A program made the position numbers and the translations under genes. From positions 43,830,745 through 43,894,744 of the forward strand of contig CM075102.1 of the NCBI GenBank assembly GCA_037576195.1: 64,000 bases of DNA, written 5' to 3'. Of the stretch, positions 11,040-21,813 are shown piece after piece (positions within the stretch are counted from its first letter, which is position 1; the number at the start of each line of letters is the position of its first letter). Below the pieces are notes generated by a model that ran no database searches, was not told where the DNA came from, and worked only from the letters and a program-made list of their open reading frames with translations. The DNA comes from Phytoseiulus persimilis. Lineage: Eukaryota; Arthropoda; Arachnida; Mesostigmata; Phytoseiidae.

Positions 11040-14000
11040 TCTACGGCATCGAGGCAGTTCACTCGAGAGATTACGTATTGGAAGCCCGATTCCAACAATT
11101 TGGATAATGACGACGGAGGCATCAATTGGGTACTTTCAATTGTCTCTCATGCTTGGGGGGAGAATGGGGGAATACTTGCGAGGGTTCGGGCTCGAGGGTC
11201 ATTCGGCTGCCTCGCTCAAACTGGACCGTCGCTAGGTAAGAAGTACTACATAGCCATGATTTGCGCGCTCTCCTCCGAACCAGCGGTTCAGGTAGCTCAC
11301 AGTTCCATGATCGCTATCGCTAGCGTCGACTGTATCGTCGTTGACAACATGTGTTCCTAATTGATCTCTCGCACTTGGAGGACCTGAAGCAGGATTTGCC
11401 GTCTTATGCGATATTTGAGGTTTTTTGTAAAACCTAGCCGCAGGCCAAATGTGCCGATTCCTTCGATGCCGTCGATGGGGAGTAGGTTGTGTTCCTTTCA
11501 GCGATGCCCATCTTGGCAGTCCAACAATCGCACTGCACCTACTTCATGAACGACCGCAATGTAATATTGGGTGCGGTTCACATCTTCTCCTTGTGGTTGC
11601 AGAATGGTGTGGGTATCAGTCTGCAACGGCGGAAGGACGTTGACGGTCGGGCGGTCGGAGTGCCCGTCGCAGGTCAATCTTCCCGTGCTTGGAGCTTAGG
11701 CGACCCGGGATCGAGCGGGAGACCGTTCGAGTTACCTCGCTGTGCACTCTATGCGAGCGCTTTCAATCAGACAGGATGAACGAACCGACGCACTCGAACC
11801 GCTGCGCACCGCGTGTTCTACACCACCAAAATCGGTGGCGGATCGCGCCGCAGACCTCAGGCCGCTGGCGAGCTCCTTTGAACAGGGAAGTTCTCCAGCA
11901 TGCGACGACAGAGTTCTTGAGTTTTCTCGGCTCGTCACCGTGTAAAACACAACGGCAGCTGAGGCGCGCCGTTTCGAACGTCAGGATACTGCGGCCGACG
12001 ACGAGGAAGTTGTCAAGTTTCCATCGGATTCCGGCTTCCGGAGGTTTTTACGAAAAGTATAAGGCGGCCTATATAAATTTGGGGCCGATCCCGCGTGAGT
12101 ATACGAGGTTCCGTCAAGCTTCGAGCCATTGCCCCGTGGTTTATTCGGACCACAGGTTAGAACGGCCGGCGTCTTTCATTTATATAGATGGCGGGATTCC
12201 CATGGCGACATTAATTTGTTCAACTTGCGGGTGCGGAAAGTATCCACAAAAATTATGTGTCGGGAAACTCGTGTTGCTGAATGTATGAAGCACTTGGACG
12301 ACCGTTTCTTCACATTCCGCCGCGATTGCGAACGACGGCTTTCTCTTTACCGCAGCGCCTTTGAGGGAGCATTCGAACCATTGGTCGTTTGAAGATCCCT
12401 TGAGCGTAGCTGCTTCGGAGGACAAGACGTAGACCACAACGGAGTGTACTAGGTCGATGCAGGCGAGTCCCTCAAGTGTTTGACATTGGTGCTGGATTAC
12501 AGATCCGGCTCAATCCAGCTCAAAAGCTGGTAGTTTTCTGCCAAATCTCTCCGCTAATATCAGTACAAGTTGAGCGGAAACGCGGCTTCTCCGGAGCCCA
12601 AACATCAGAATGTTGGTGGGATCCTATAGCCCATGGTGTCAAAATCACTCTGCTGGGCCCGAATTCTCTGTCCCAGAAGAGTTTCGTGGCGGCGGGTACC
12701 GATAGAGAGTTCCCGGGGAAGCCAATTAGCCAAGATCCCAGGGCTGGTTTCAAAGAAGCGATCTTGTAGAGGCAACATCATGCCGCATAAGTTCAGGCGA
12801 AACGCTGAGCGAACGAGATGAATACAAGTTTCGAACAAATTCAGCTCAGCAAACCGGACCGCGGCGTTAATGGTTGAGGCGGAGAGGGTTACCGGAAGGG
12901 ACGGCGAGAGAGTTCAAAGCATCCTCGATCCAACTATGAAACCACCGGCATCCGGAGTAGCGGTCTCGAAGCGATCGATACCTTGAGAAAATCAGTCGAT
13001 CAGCCATGAAGACGCCCGCAAAGATCATCGCCGTCGAATCAGCAATCGTGAATCCCATCGTCGGAGTGCGAGGTGGATTGACTACATCGTTCAAAGTATC
13101 GGCCATCCGCCACAAATGTAGGAAAAACAGTCAATCAGTCATGCGTTCGACCGCAAAAAACAGCTCGAGGAGAGCAGCGATCATGGAGCAGATCTTTGGA
13201 GTTCGAGGTGGAGAGGCTCCATCTTTCAAACTCCCAAGGCTCTCCATACGATTCGCTAGCCAAGAGAAAAATATTCGGGCTGGCGTCGAATCCCCCGGAC
13301 GGATTATAACCAGTAAAGCAACAGGCGTGGAATCCATTGACCCACAGGGGCAAGAGATGCCCGACGCACCGAAATCAAGCGGCGGCGTGATCAGCATATA
13401 CATTGGAGGGCCGACTTCGAACGCGTGCCGGAGGGCACGACTACCCAGGATGAACTACGACTCAGATCTGGGTGCCTGTGAGATATTTACGTCAGTCGGC
13501 GCCTTACTTTCGATATTCTTCCTATTCATGATCATTCCAAACCGAAGCCTTGAAGCGTTAGAAGCTCGGTTACCTGAAAACTTTGTCAGTAAAATATTGC
13601 TTTGATGCTTGTGTCCCGGATTCGCGCTTCAAGCTCGAGATATGACAGGAACAATATGCGCGGAGGGGAAGCAGTAGCATGGGGGTCAAGATAAGCGGAA
13701 TAAACTCGTGCGAGAAACGCTTACGATTCAGTGACTTTTTTCTCGTTAGCTCATAAACTTGGCTGCCTAATTTCATGAGGCTTCTCACTTAGGAGAGGCG
13801 GTGCCACATGCCTTATTTCGAGTTGTGCGGAGACAGGACCGGACGATTCTGTCCAGTAGCTACCGGAAGCCTGGATCGAGCCGTTTTTCGATTTCGATCA
13901 CAGGCAGCAGCTAGCCGGGGATGCACGACTGAAAAGCCGCAGCCGAACCTCTTCGGGAAATGCGCTTGTTGGTACTCACTAAACGCTTGGTAAGTCCGAA

Positions 14001-14480
14001 CAGTCCATGAATCTTGGAATACCCCGATGGCCCGAATGAGGACCACGTTATCGCGCGAAGGGCGAGTAATGGGGGAACATTCTAGAGAACGTCGAGATTA
14101 GAAACAGGCGAACCGTAAACATCGATCGTGGAATGTTCGTGCCGATGACGTTCAGACTTCTCTGCAGCTATCCATTTCAAAACTCCACTAAGATATTTCT
14201 CGATGGGCTCTCCAGGGCTCGGGGTGTCTTCTGAAGATCGCTCTAGGTGCCCGTAACCGCTGGGCTCGAGGTTTGGAAAGTATCGGTTTCACTGAGCGAT
14301 AATGATCCTTCGATGCTATGGAGACCATCAGCAAAATCATGTATTTCGAGAGAGTGGAACAGATGGATCCATCTAGATAGCCCAGAATGGCACTCACGGC
14401 AACTTAGATAACGAACACAAAAGTGAAGGCAATGGAGAGACTCAGAAGTTCGAGAACCCAGTATGACCTTGAAGATCTCA
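11040..14480. other. Stretch with no supported gene; contains a 135-bp tandem duplication
   Basis: Open frames of up to 199 codons occur at 11689-12288 and 13006-13605 on the plus strand. Neither has a family signature, signal peptide or phase-consistent splicing. The diverged duplication at 13.0 kb is listed separately. Confidence 0.4.
12995..13270. repeat. Diverged 135-bp tandem duplication
   Basis: The segment from about 13000 and the one starting 135 bp later align without gaps over at least 110 bp. Both hold an ATG (13006 and 13141) and both reach GTnCGAGGTGGA after exactly 20 codons. The shared bases fit a coding frame on either strand: the plus strand gives GVRGG..SFK in each copy, the minus strand gives PPRTP followed by a hydrophobic stretch in each. 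Differences cluster at every third base, which suggests past coding constraint but does not tell the strand. A possible third, weaker copy follows at about 13255-13400. Confidence 0.55.
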
Positions 14481-14940
14481 GTCTGACCAGAAATACACAA
14501 AACAAACCAATGTGGAAAATGTTCCGCAAAAAACGCAAAACGAGAGTGTGGGATAAGTTGGACTTCATATGGAGACGAAATATGGAGTCCAGATCCACAT
14601 TAACTGTTTATCGACAGTTCACAGAGACTCGAGGTCTCGAGAGGGAACTGTACGATGACTCGCGGGGCAGCAAAACTCAGTCGGTTATTGGCGCTGGCCA
14701 GAGCAGGAGTGCTGAACACCGAGAGCCGACAGAATTCCCGGGACCCTCCCGTAGATATAAAATGCGCTCGATGTAGAGTTCCGGAAACCGACGCACATGT
14801 CATTCTGGAATGCCAGTAAGGAAAATACTCCCACACGGAATTCCCGTACCCACCCGGACTTCACCCTGATTCAACAGCGAAGAACCTGAGGACGATGGAT
14901 ATACTAAGACGATGCGAGAACAACGAAATATGATCTGTGA
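14480..14940 (+). mobile_element. Decayed 3' end of a non-LTR retrotransposon (LINE) reverse-transcriptase ORF
   Basis: A frame read in pieces contains LLALARAGVLNTESR followed by KCARCRVPETDAHVILEC. The Cys-x2-Cys...His-x4-Cys cluster after an (L)RAG(V/L)LxT segment is the usual C-terminus of LINE reverse-transcriptase polyproteins. A TAA follows the last Cys by one codon, another stop comes about 40 codons later, and the upstream frame is shifted, so the copy is dead. The reverse-transcriptase core is absent, as expected of a 5'-truncated insertion. Confidence 0.65.
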
Positions 14941-16434
14941 ACGCAATACAATTCACCGCTGAAATGAAAGGGAACATATGTGCAAATGTAAGGTCCAATA
15001 AAACCAAATTAAAAAAAATCCTCCGGTCTTCAGCACTTCCTGAGAGGCGAGCGCGATGGAGCGACAGGAGCATGCTGCAGGGACATGCAGGCACGCCGTT
15101 TTTTGCGTATCTTTTGCGGCATGCACGTACGCCGCGTCTTACGTGCGCAAGAAAGTGAGTCGAGACAAAATCGTCCCCGACCAAGGCCGAAGACACCCAG
15201 CTTACTTGAAAACAAGCCCATTTTTGTCACTGGGGAACGTCATGAAAATAGTAGAGGAAGACAAGCGATTCTGATGGGATTGATAGTGGTTACAATCTTG
15301 GGCATGACTCTCAGGGCTAACATATCGTATCCCGCACATGCGGAGCATCCACGATCTCTAGCAGCACATTGCGTGATGCCTCAGCACCACGACCTGGATG
15401 TCGCCATGACCCAGCGGAATTTCTTTTCACTTCTCATCTCCTTTAGCTTTTCTTGCAACCTTTCTGACAGGAGGCCTATTGCATAGACTTCCCTCTGCGA
15501 TCTCGGGTCCAAAGAGACAGAACTTCCATGAATCACAAGCAAAAGTCGCGAATGCCCGTGAACATAAGTTAGAGATGGATCGTATAGCTTCCTGATCTAC
15601 TTCTATATCCCTGCAGGAATGATTACCGTGCTCGAAATACCCTGAATAAACGGCGGGACCAGCAGGCGGGAACGGCAACATGTCGAAACTCTGCCATAGT
15701 TTTGACCTGCAGAAGTCCGATCTCAATAATTTCTGTGGCAGAGAATCTCCCGCTGAATCCCATCATCTGCGCCTGAAAAATGGAAATTTATCGTACCCAG
15801 CTCATCTTGGAGACACTCCCACTCGATGAATCTCCTTAGCCTTGGGTTCCTTTTGCGCCTCCTCGACGGGCCCGAACTCGACGATCCCTCACTCCCTGAA
15901 AAATACTCGGGCAGCACTGGAGTACCCGGATGTTGATCAGTGGCGCGCATCAGAGGAGTTTTGTTTCCGTAGAAAGATCACCAGTCTCCGATTTCCAATT
16001 CGAAATCTATTGTCTATCATAGGATAAAGCATGATTAGATTCGATATTTGAACATTTCTCCAACCCACTGGGAGTTGCACTGGCTGACGTATGAAGAAGT
16101 TCGTCAAACAAATTTTCGGCCGTCGGTATCAGAAGCATCCCCAAAACCAGTCGGCGGCACTCGTTGGTGCACCTGCAGGTGTCCGACGGATGGCACTCGG
16201 AAATCTCGATCGCAAGAACGCGTCTCGTCTGAGATGAATGATATGAACGTTGGGCCCGCCGCAGTACAGCCATTTTGGCGACGCTAGGCCTGACTATCGG
16301 TCTTCGGCGCTAGTTTTCGAGCCCTGAATCAAAAGATATTCTGAGCTGAATCAGGGAACCCGAGCTTCACCATCTACTCTCCGATTCGAGGATGGATCCC
16401 CCCGCGGGCTTCCGCCTGATGAAAGGCGTGTACC

Positions 16435-16493
16435 GGAACGGTATAGGCCGCTCCCCGGGAACGGTATAGGCCGCTCCCCGGGAACGGTCTCCG
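16435..16493. repeat. 23-bp tandem repeat, two full units plus part
   Basis: The unit GGAACGGTATAGGCCGCTCC (plus CCG) occurs at 16435-16457 and 16458-16480 with no mismatch, and a third copy starts at 16481 before diverging. It lies just downstream of the decayed LINE end on the minus strand. Confidence 0.9.
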
Positions 16494-16569
16494 AGCGATG
16501 CTCCTGCCAAAGATCACTCATCTGCGAAGTATTCGAAAGGTATGGGAACGTCGCATTAGAAAATATATG

Positions 16570-16750
16570 GGAGCCCGCATCGTCTCCGCGGCCACATTGA
16601 GGGTGAAGCCAAACCCAGTCATCTGATCGGAAATTTTTAACATTCCAGTTTAAACAGTCCAGATAGGAGTAATTTCTTCTCTCGCATTCCAGAACCACTC
16701 GTTGTCGGTTCCGGGGGCTCCGCATCGTGCGCATACTGAGTGAACCAAGG
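16570..16750 (-). mobile_element. Second decayed LINE 3' end, opposite strand
   Basis: Read on the minus strand, the segment around 16735-16665 aligns base for base with the Cys-cluster region of the plus-strand LINE fragment at 14.77-14.82 kb: TGCGCACGATGCGGAG against TGCGCTCGATGTAGAG, then GGAACCGAC and TTCTGGAATGC. A one-base insertion before GGAACC breaks the frame. It is therefore an independent dead insertion of the same or a sister LINE family. Confidence 0.55.
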
Positions 16751-17486
16751 TGGGACGGGTGTAATGTGATATATGCCCTTCCAAGGAAAGAGTTGAGAGA
16801 AACGTCGGCGTTGCGATTTTACAATGCACAAATCACCTCGCAAGCCCTCCGCTCTGTTGGGACAGCTTACGGCCGACGAAACTTCAAGTCTCAGAGAGCG
16901 CTTCCAAACTAGGTGAATGATCTCACCGGAACGCGATCAAGGAATTAACTCTTCGGCCCAGCAATTCCCAAGAGAGAGGATCTTCTTCATGTGGAGCACT
17001 GGTTCTCAAACTTCTCTGACCCTTCGACCCCCAGTATCCACATTCGTAGACCCCGAGAAGTGCGGTCGGGTCGGGCTCGGAATTTCCTATGAGAATGGGG
17101 GTCGGCTGCGACTCCAGAATCACCCCCATGAATAGGGGTTCGGCAATTGGCTCCCTGCACTGCTCCGAAAACCGCTGATGTAGACCGATGTTTCTGGCGA
17201 CGAAATCTACTGACCGATATCGCAATGCGATTTCAACACGGGAGGTTCGCGCGAAGGAATGACAGCGGATATTATTCTCGAATCGGGCACGCGCAGTTGG
17301 AAGAGATACCTCGGCGCTGACAGAAGCATTCGGTGGTCCATGAGAGTCCATGACAATGGTGACGGCGAGGAGTGAGCAGGCGTCCTATCGGGAAATGAAA
17401 CAAAAGGACTCGGAATATGTTCCAAATCTCAGAATTGATGGTGATTGAGAAGGCATCTTGCAGTTTGGAGTCTGATCGCGAATGAT

Positions 17487-17738
17487 CTATGAGATTCGAT
17501 TATAAGCTCGGGCTTGGTCAGGCGGCGGAGGTGGGTGTAAGGTCGCGGCCTGGTCCGACCTGAGCGCAGCATGGGCGGGAAGAACTGGAATCGCAACGGA
17601 AGGAGGGACAGGCGTGATCGCATGAGGTGCAACTAGGCATCGCAAGGAGTCGCAATCTCCCAGAACCGCGGTTTTGGAATCGCGGAGAACCACGACCGAC
17701 GGCCGGAATGATACGGCTCGCCTCCAACCAGCTTTCAA
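17487..17738 (-). pseudogene. Proline-rich paralogue of the 19.5 kb secreted protein, probably incomplete
   Basis: The minus-strand frame contains PPSVAIPVLPAHAALRSDQA followed by a run of five prolines. This aligns with PPSIAMPVLLAPAALRSRPA and the same proline run in the plus-strand gene at 19489-19767. Upstream, SVVVLRDSK aligns with SVVIIKNAN. No ATG or signal peptide is present in this frame; the equivalent of the first about 25 residues is missing or in an unseen exon, so the copy may be dead. The C-terminus runs about nine residues past that of its relative. The two copies point away from each other about 1.75 kb apart. Confidence 0.45.
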
Positions 17739-18331
17739 GCTCGTGCCAGTTTCGTCTTAAAAAACTCGCCTAAGCACGAAGTTATTTACTGAGTAACTGG
17801 GCGCAAAGCTGCACATCATTTTCATATCGCTCGATCCAATAATGATGCGTCGAAAGTCGGCAGAGAACCATTTTCTTCCAATCCATGCAATTTCTTTGGA
17901 TGTTTTCCAAAAGAGCTCGACGATCTCTCGGTCTTCGATCCCTGAGTTTCTAGAGACGGAAACGATGAGTGAGTGAGCTTGGAGTCTCGGACGCAAATTC
18001 AGCTCCGGACCGAATTCTAGTTTTCGTTGCCCCCAGCTGCTGGGAGTCAGTTATCTGAAGCTCCCCATCGTGCGGATAAGTTGACGTCTCGAACCCTTTT
18101 GCTCCATTGAAACGCACACCTTGGAGAAGACAGTGCACTGTAGCCTTCTATCGATTTGGAGCTGTTTCGCGTGAGACATAACGGAATCCTCCTTTTTTTG
18201 TTTTCCGGCTGAACCTCTCAGCCAGCCCTCAGAAGTGTCCCGGAATCACCTTTCGGTATTGCTTCAGTAACACTCCCTATCGCCTCGAAAATCCCATTGC
18301 GGGCGGTGGGCTTGGGTCTTAAGATGGTTCA

Positions 18332-18357
18332 GATTTAATTCTGATATGAATTAAATC
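18332..18357. repeat. Perfect 10-bp inverted repeat beside SINE-like sequence
   Basis: GATTTAATTC, then TGATAT, then GAATTAAATC form a perfect 10-bp stem with a 6-base spacer. It lies 26 bp downstream (in element orientation) of the tRNA-like sequence at 18384-18458 and may be part of the same element. Confidence 0.8.
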
Positions 18358-18383
18358 CTCTTTTTACCACATAAGAAATTTGT

Positions 18384-18458
18384 TGTCCCGGCCGGGGATC
18401 GAACCCGCGATTGCTAGCTTAGCGTGGCACCCAAGGCGTTGGTTTATGCCACACGGCC
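18384..18458 (-). mobile_element. tRNA-like sequence, probable SINE head or tRNA pseudogene
   Basis: Read on the minus strand, 75 bases contain an internal RNA polymerase III A-box-like element (TGGCATAAACC) and a good B box (GGTTCGATCCC) at tRNA spacing. The expected acceptor stem is poor (GGCCGTG against CCGGGAC) and the T stem has a mismatch, so it is not a sound tRNA. A tRNA-derived SINE is the simplest reading; further copies would prove it. Confidence 0.5.
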
Positions 18459-19084
18459 AACGAGCCGGTAACGGAATCCTCCTGGACGGAAATGGATTAC
18501 AAAAGCGAGCCTAGAGAGCTACTGTTGACAATTCGCGACATGCGACTCGCAGTGCTAAGGTGGAACCCCCACCACGACAGAGGGGACCGCGACCGATGCG
18601 GGCTTTCCGGCTTTTTGGCGTTCTGGATGATCACGACGGGATAGAAACTTGGAGGCGAGCTACTGTGCTAAAATTGGTCGGTCCCTGATGACTCTGGGAT
18701 GAAGGATGCTTCCAGAGTATCGCGAACCAACGGCATCGGCTACCCATGAGCTGCGAGCACTCACTTCTAAACCTGAAAAAGCTCACAGAATAGGAGAAAA
18801 GCATCAGCGCCAATTCAGTCAGAGGGCTGAATTCCACGCGGTGGCCTCTACTTCTGAGATCATTTTCGGATAAATCGGGCGCCCCAAGCTCGTTGAGATT
18901 TCAATCGATGCCAGCGGTGCCGATGAGCCTCGCTGAATTTGGAGCGATACTGCTCGTTGAGAACGAAGCACTGAAGATTCCTTCCGGTTCCCAGATCTTG
19001 GGGTCGAAAATCGGAGTTGAACTGTTCTTCAATGATTTCTCCCTCGACGCTCTCTCGACCCCCGAGAGAATCACTACAGGCAAG

Positions 19085-19385
19085 CATTTTTCGCTCGGAA
19101 ATCTTTGAGTCCGATTTTGTTTTGACGATAACTTTGTCAGTTCCTGGAATTTCTTCAAAAATGAAAAAAAAAAGGTACGGATTCAAGAAAGGGACGACGA
19201 GAATCGCGATCAGAAAATGGTCGACGCGCGAGTGGTCATTCGCCAGAAAACCGATCGATGTTATCGCATTTCCTAGGAAAATGGCAAGATTCTGCATTGA
19301 TATTGGAAAATTCCAAGAACTGACGAAGTCAGGGTCACAACAGGATCGGGCTCGAAAAGTCCCTACAAAAAAATGCCACCATGCA
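19085..19385. repeat. Imperfect inverted repeat with ~75-bp arms
   Basis: The plus-strand segment at about 19082-19157 (CATTTTTCGCTC ... ACTTTGTCAGTTCCTGGAATTTC) matches the reverse complement of about 19310-19385 (CATTTTTTTGTAG ... ACTTCGTCAGTTCTTGGAATTTTC), with about 150 bp between. The same peptide string FQELTK appears on opposite strands as a consequence. It is a small foldback of unknown family, upstream of the proline-rich gene. Confidence 0.6.
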
Positions 19386-19391
19386 TAAATA
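19384..19391 (+). promoter_or_regulatory. Possible TATA box for the proline-rich secreted protein gene
   Basis: CATAAATA lies about 100 bp before the ATG at 19489. It is weaker than the TATA boxes of the cuticle genes and is offered only because spacing to the gene is suitable. Confidence 0.3.
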
Positions 19392-19488
19392 CTAGCTAAC
19401 ATAGCACAGAAGCACACATACTTCTGCATCATTCGGAGCCATCGATAGTAACTACTGTGTACCTTCTCCAGGTACGGAAAACTTGTAA

Positions 19489-19767
19489 ATGAAGACTCCC
19501 ATTGTATTCAGCATCTACTTCGGTCTGGCTTGTGGCACGTTCCTTCCGAGCACGACGCTGCCCCCGAGATTCAGCTCCGTCGTGATCATCAAGAACGCCA
19601 ACAAGCCGGCCGAAAAACCTGCATCGGTAGCAGTTCTCGTGGTGGGGGTTAAATCTACAGTGATCGCGCCTCCCCCTCCCTCCATTGCGATGCCAGTCCT
19701 TCTCGCCCCGGCCGCCTTGAGGTCGCGGCCAGCCTCGCACCCTCCTCCGCCGCCCGACCACTCTTGA
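19489..19767 (+). CDS. Small proline-rich secreted protein
   Basis: A 92-residue frame begins with a convincing signal peptide (MKTPIVFSIYFGLACGTFLP). The mature part has a Lys/Ala/Val-rich middle and a Pro-rich end (TVIAPPPPSIAMPVLL, then ALRSRPASHPPPPPDHS). I do not recognise the family. A paralogue on the minus strand at 17.5 kb conserves the Pro-rich half, which argues that this frame is real and not chance. Proline-rich secreted peptides of this size in arthropods are often structural or antimicrobial, but nothing here decides between these. A splice within the frame (for example at GATTCAG) cannot be excluded. Confidence 0.5.
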   Translation: MKTPIVFSIYFGLACGTFLPSTTLPPRFSSVVIIKNANKPAEKPASVAVLVVGVKSTVIAPPPPSIAMPVLLAPAALRSRPASHPPPPPDHS

Positions 19768-20439
19768 ACAAATTCTCAAATCGCAACGCAGATCAACGAG
19801 CTCGCAAGACTCTCTTTTCCGAGACTTCCTTCTCTTTCCATGCAAATCCCGCAACCACAGTCTTCACAAGCATCAGTCCTCGACAGAGTGATACATCTGA
19901 AGTGTTTTTTTTTTTCTTAACGAACGTGGGCTCAATCCTGCATATGCTGTTCGTCTCAATACCATTCGAGAAGCAGAAACTGATTATTCTCCTTCCTGCC
20001 TTGACGATTATTTTCCGACCTCCCATGGATCTCGCGAAGTGCAGCAGAGGCACTGTTCCTTGACACACACCTCCTTGGAACGTTTAGTGCAGTGTTTTTT
20101 TTTCACGGTGCGCCTTCTAGTGCTCTCTGATTCAACTTCAAGCTGACTGATAGCGTGAGGCTTGGGTGCTCTCGGTCAGCTGTGTTCCCTTTCAGAAGCA
20201 GTGCACAAGTTGCCTCTCCGCGCTAGGCTCAGTTAGTGTCAGTGGTGTGTTGGCGAATCTTCAATGAATGTATCCGCCATTATTCTCCGTGCGATTCCGA
20301 CTACGGGCCCTGTCTGGAGCATCCTATATTCGGCGGTTTGTTTTGGTTCCACTCGGTGGACAAGTTGAAGAGGGGAGAAATATCAACAAGGTGGTTCAAT
20401 CTACGATTCATGCCAACGATGTCAGCAACATTATAGCTA

Positions 20440-20720
20440 TTGGGTGCGTGCAAAAGTTCTGAGCGCAAAGGAAGATGATGAAATACTCAAAATACGCAGA
20501 ATTCAGTCAGCTTTCAGATTTCGTTCTGTTTCAACGACTCGTTTCTTGGGGAAGATGGAGCATTTTTCGAGAAAGCCAATATTCTTCCCATTCACTCAGC
20601 ATAGATCGAGAGGTCTGGAAATCGAAACTTCCGAGACCGATATCTCCGCTTGGCAACGACCGCATTGCTCAATTCTTTTTGTTGAAATGGCTCACTTTCC
20701 GAACTTCATGATTCTGAGCG
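20440..20720. mobile_element. Deleted relative of the 7.9 kb foldback MITE
   Basis: The left end, TTGGGTGCGTGCAAAAGTTC preceded by TA at 20438-20439, matches the terminal repeat of the 7891-8785 element. Internal parts also match its right arm: ATAGATCGAGAGG, GAAACTTCCGAGnCnGATATC and CTTCATGATTC occur in the same order. The right terminus is missing, and the copy is about a third of full length. Confidence 0.6.
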
Positions 20721-21807
20721 TCCTATTTATTTGGATTCAAATACGGGTGAGACAGCGTTGAGGGAGAGCTGACCATCCATGGTAGCGTGGTATTGCTCGA
20801 GCTCGTCAGTGAATTCTTTCGAGTCGAGAACAGGTGTGAAGCCTTCTTCTGGAGCACACTGTTAGACGGCCCTGTTGCTATTCGTAGAAAAAGTACCACC
20901 TCTTTGGAAACCCATTCTATTCGTGGAAGCAACCTGATTGCACAATGGTTCTCGAATACCTCCGACACCAGGATCGCTTAACCGCAGGTGAATCTGCATC
21001 TAGCATAATCATTGCCCCTAGGCACCGGTGCGCAACGATTCTAAACGTATCTCCAATCTCGAATGCCCTGCAGATCCGTTGAGCCTCTTCTTGAGCATTG
21101 CAACGCCCTTTGGCGTGGTTTTCAACCGGGCTCGGCCATTCGAAGTCAACACTCGAACTCCGTTCAAGGGACGCCAGTGCATCTGAGATTTTCGATACAG
21201 GCACTGTCTTCGTTCGGTCGTCCATCCGTCGGAGAAGGTCATCCTTCTTTAACCTTACATTTATGCCATCACATAAGAACGAGAAACATGGATCGGTGCT
21301 GCTTTTGATAGCAATTCGAGGAGGGGGCATATAGGATCGATATAGTAGACTGGTCGGTGAAATATCCAGAATCTTCAACCTCGTTTTTGCCTGTCGAGGA
21401 GAATGACGTCTCAGGCCATCTTCGAGTCACAGCTTCCAGTAAGAGGTGGTGCAACTCGGGTTTCAGTGCTGAAAATAGAACTTTTCGAGGTTTGGAATTT
21501 CCCTTCCCGGTGAGAATGCCAAGGCTATTCGGAAACATCATGGTCTTTCGTTATTATCTTTATGATCCGCTCCCAGATGCAGCATGAGGATGGCGAGATT
21601 CGATTCTGTATTTTCTGGAGGTAATTGGATTCGACTGGACCAATGATTCCCCTTTGAATTCGTATTCCAGCAGAAGCGGTCCTCTTTCGATCTTGGTGAA
21701 TCCAGTGCGGGCTTATCACAGGTGAATAGAGAACATTTGCTTTTGAGCTCAGCGACGCAGCGAAATCGGTAGGAAACCCCCTGAAGGATGGTCAACTCTT
21801 ATCAGCC

Positions 21808-21813
21808 TTTATT
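21808..21813 (-). terminator. Poly(A) signal AATAAA overlapping the transporter stop codon
   Basis: On the minus strand the coding end reads GCT CAA TAA AGG: the TAA stop (21809-21811) lies inside a perfect AATAAA hexamer. If used, the 3' UTR would be only about 10-30 bases long. No other AATAAA was noted within the next 100 bases downstream. Confidence 0.4.

Noticed and set aside
11689..12288. 199-codon plus-strand frame
   Set aside because: Composition is random-looking, frames overlap it on both strands, and no splice or family evidence exists.
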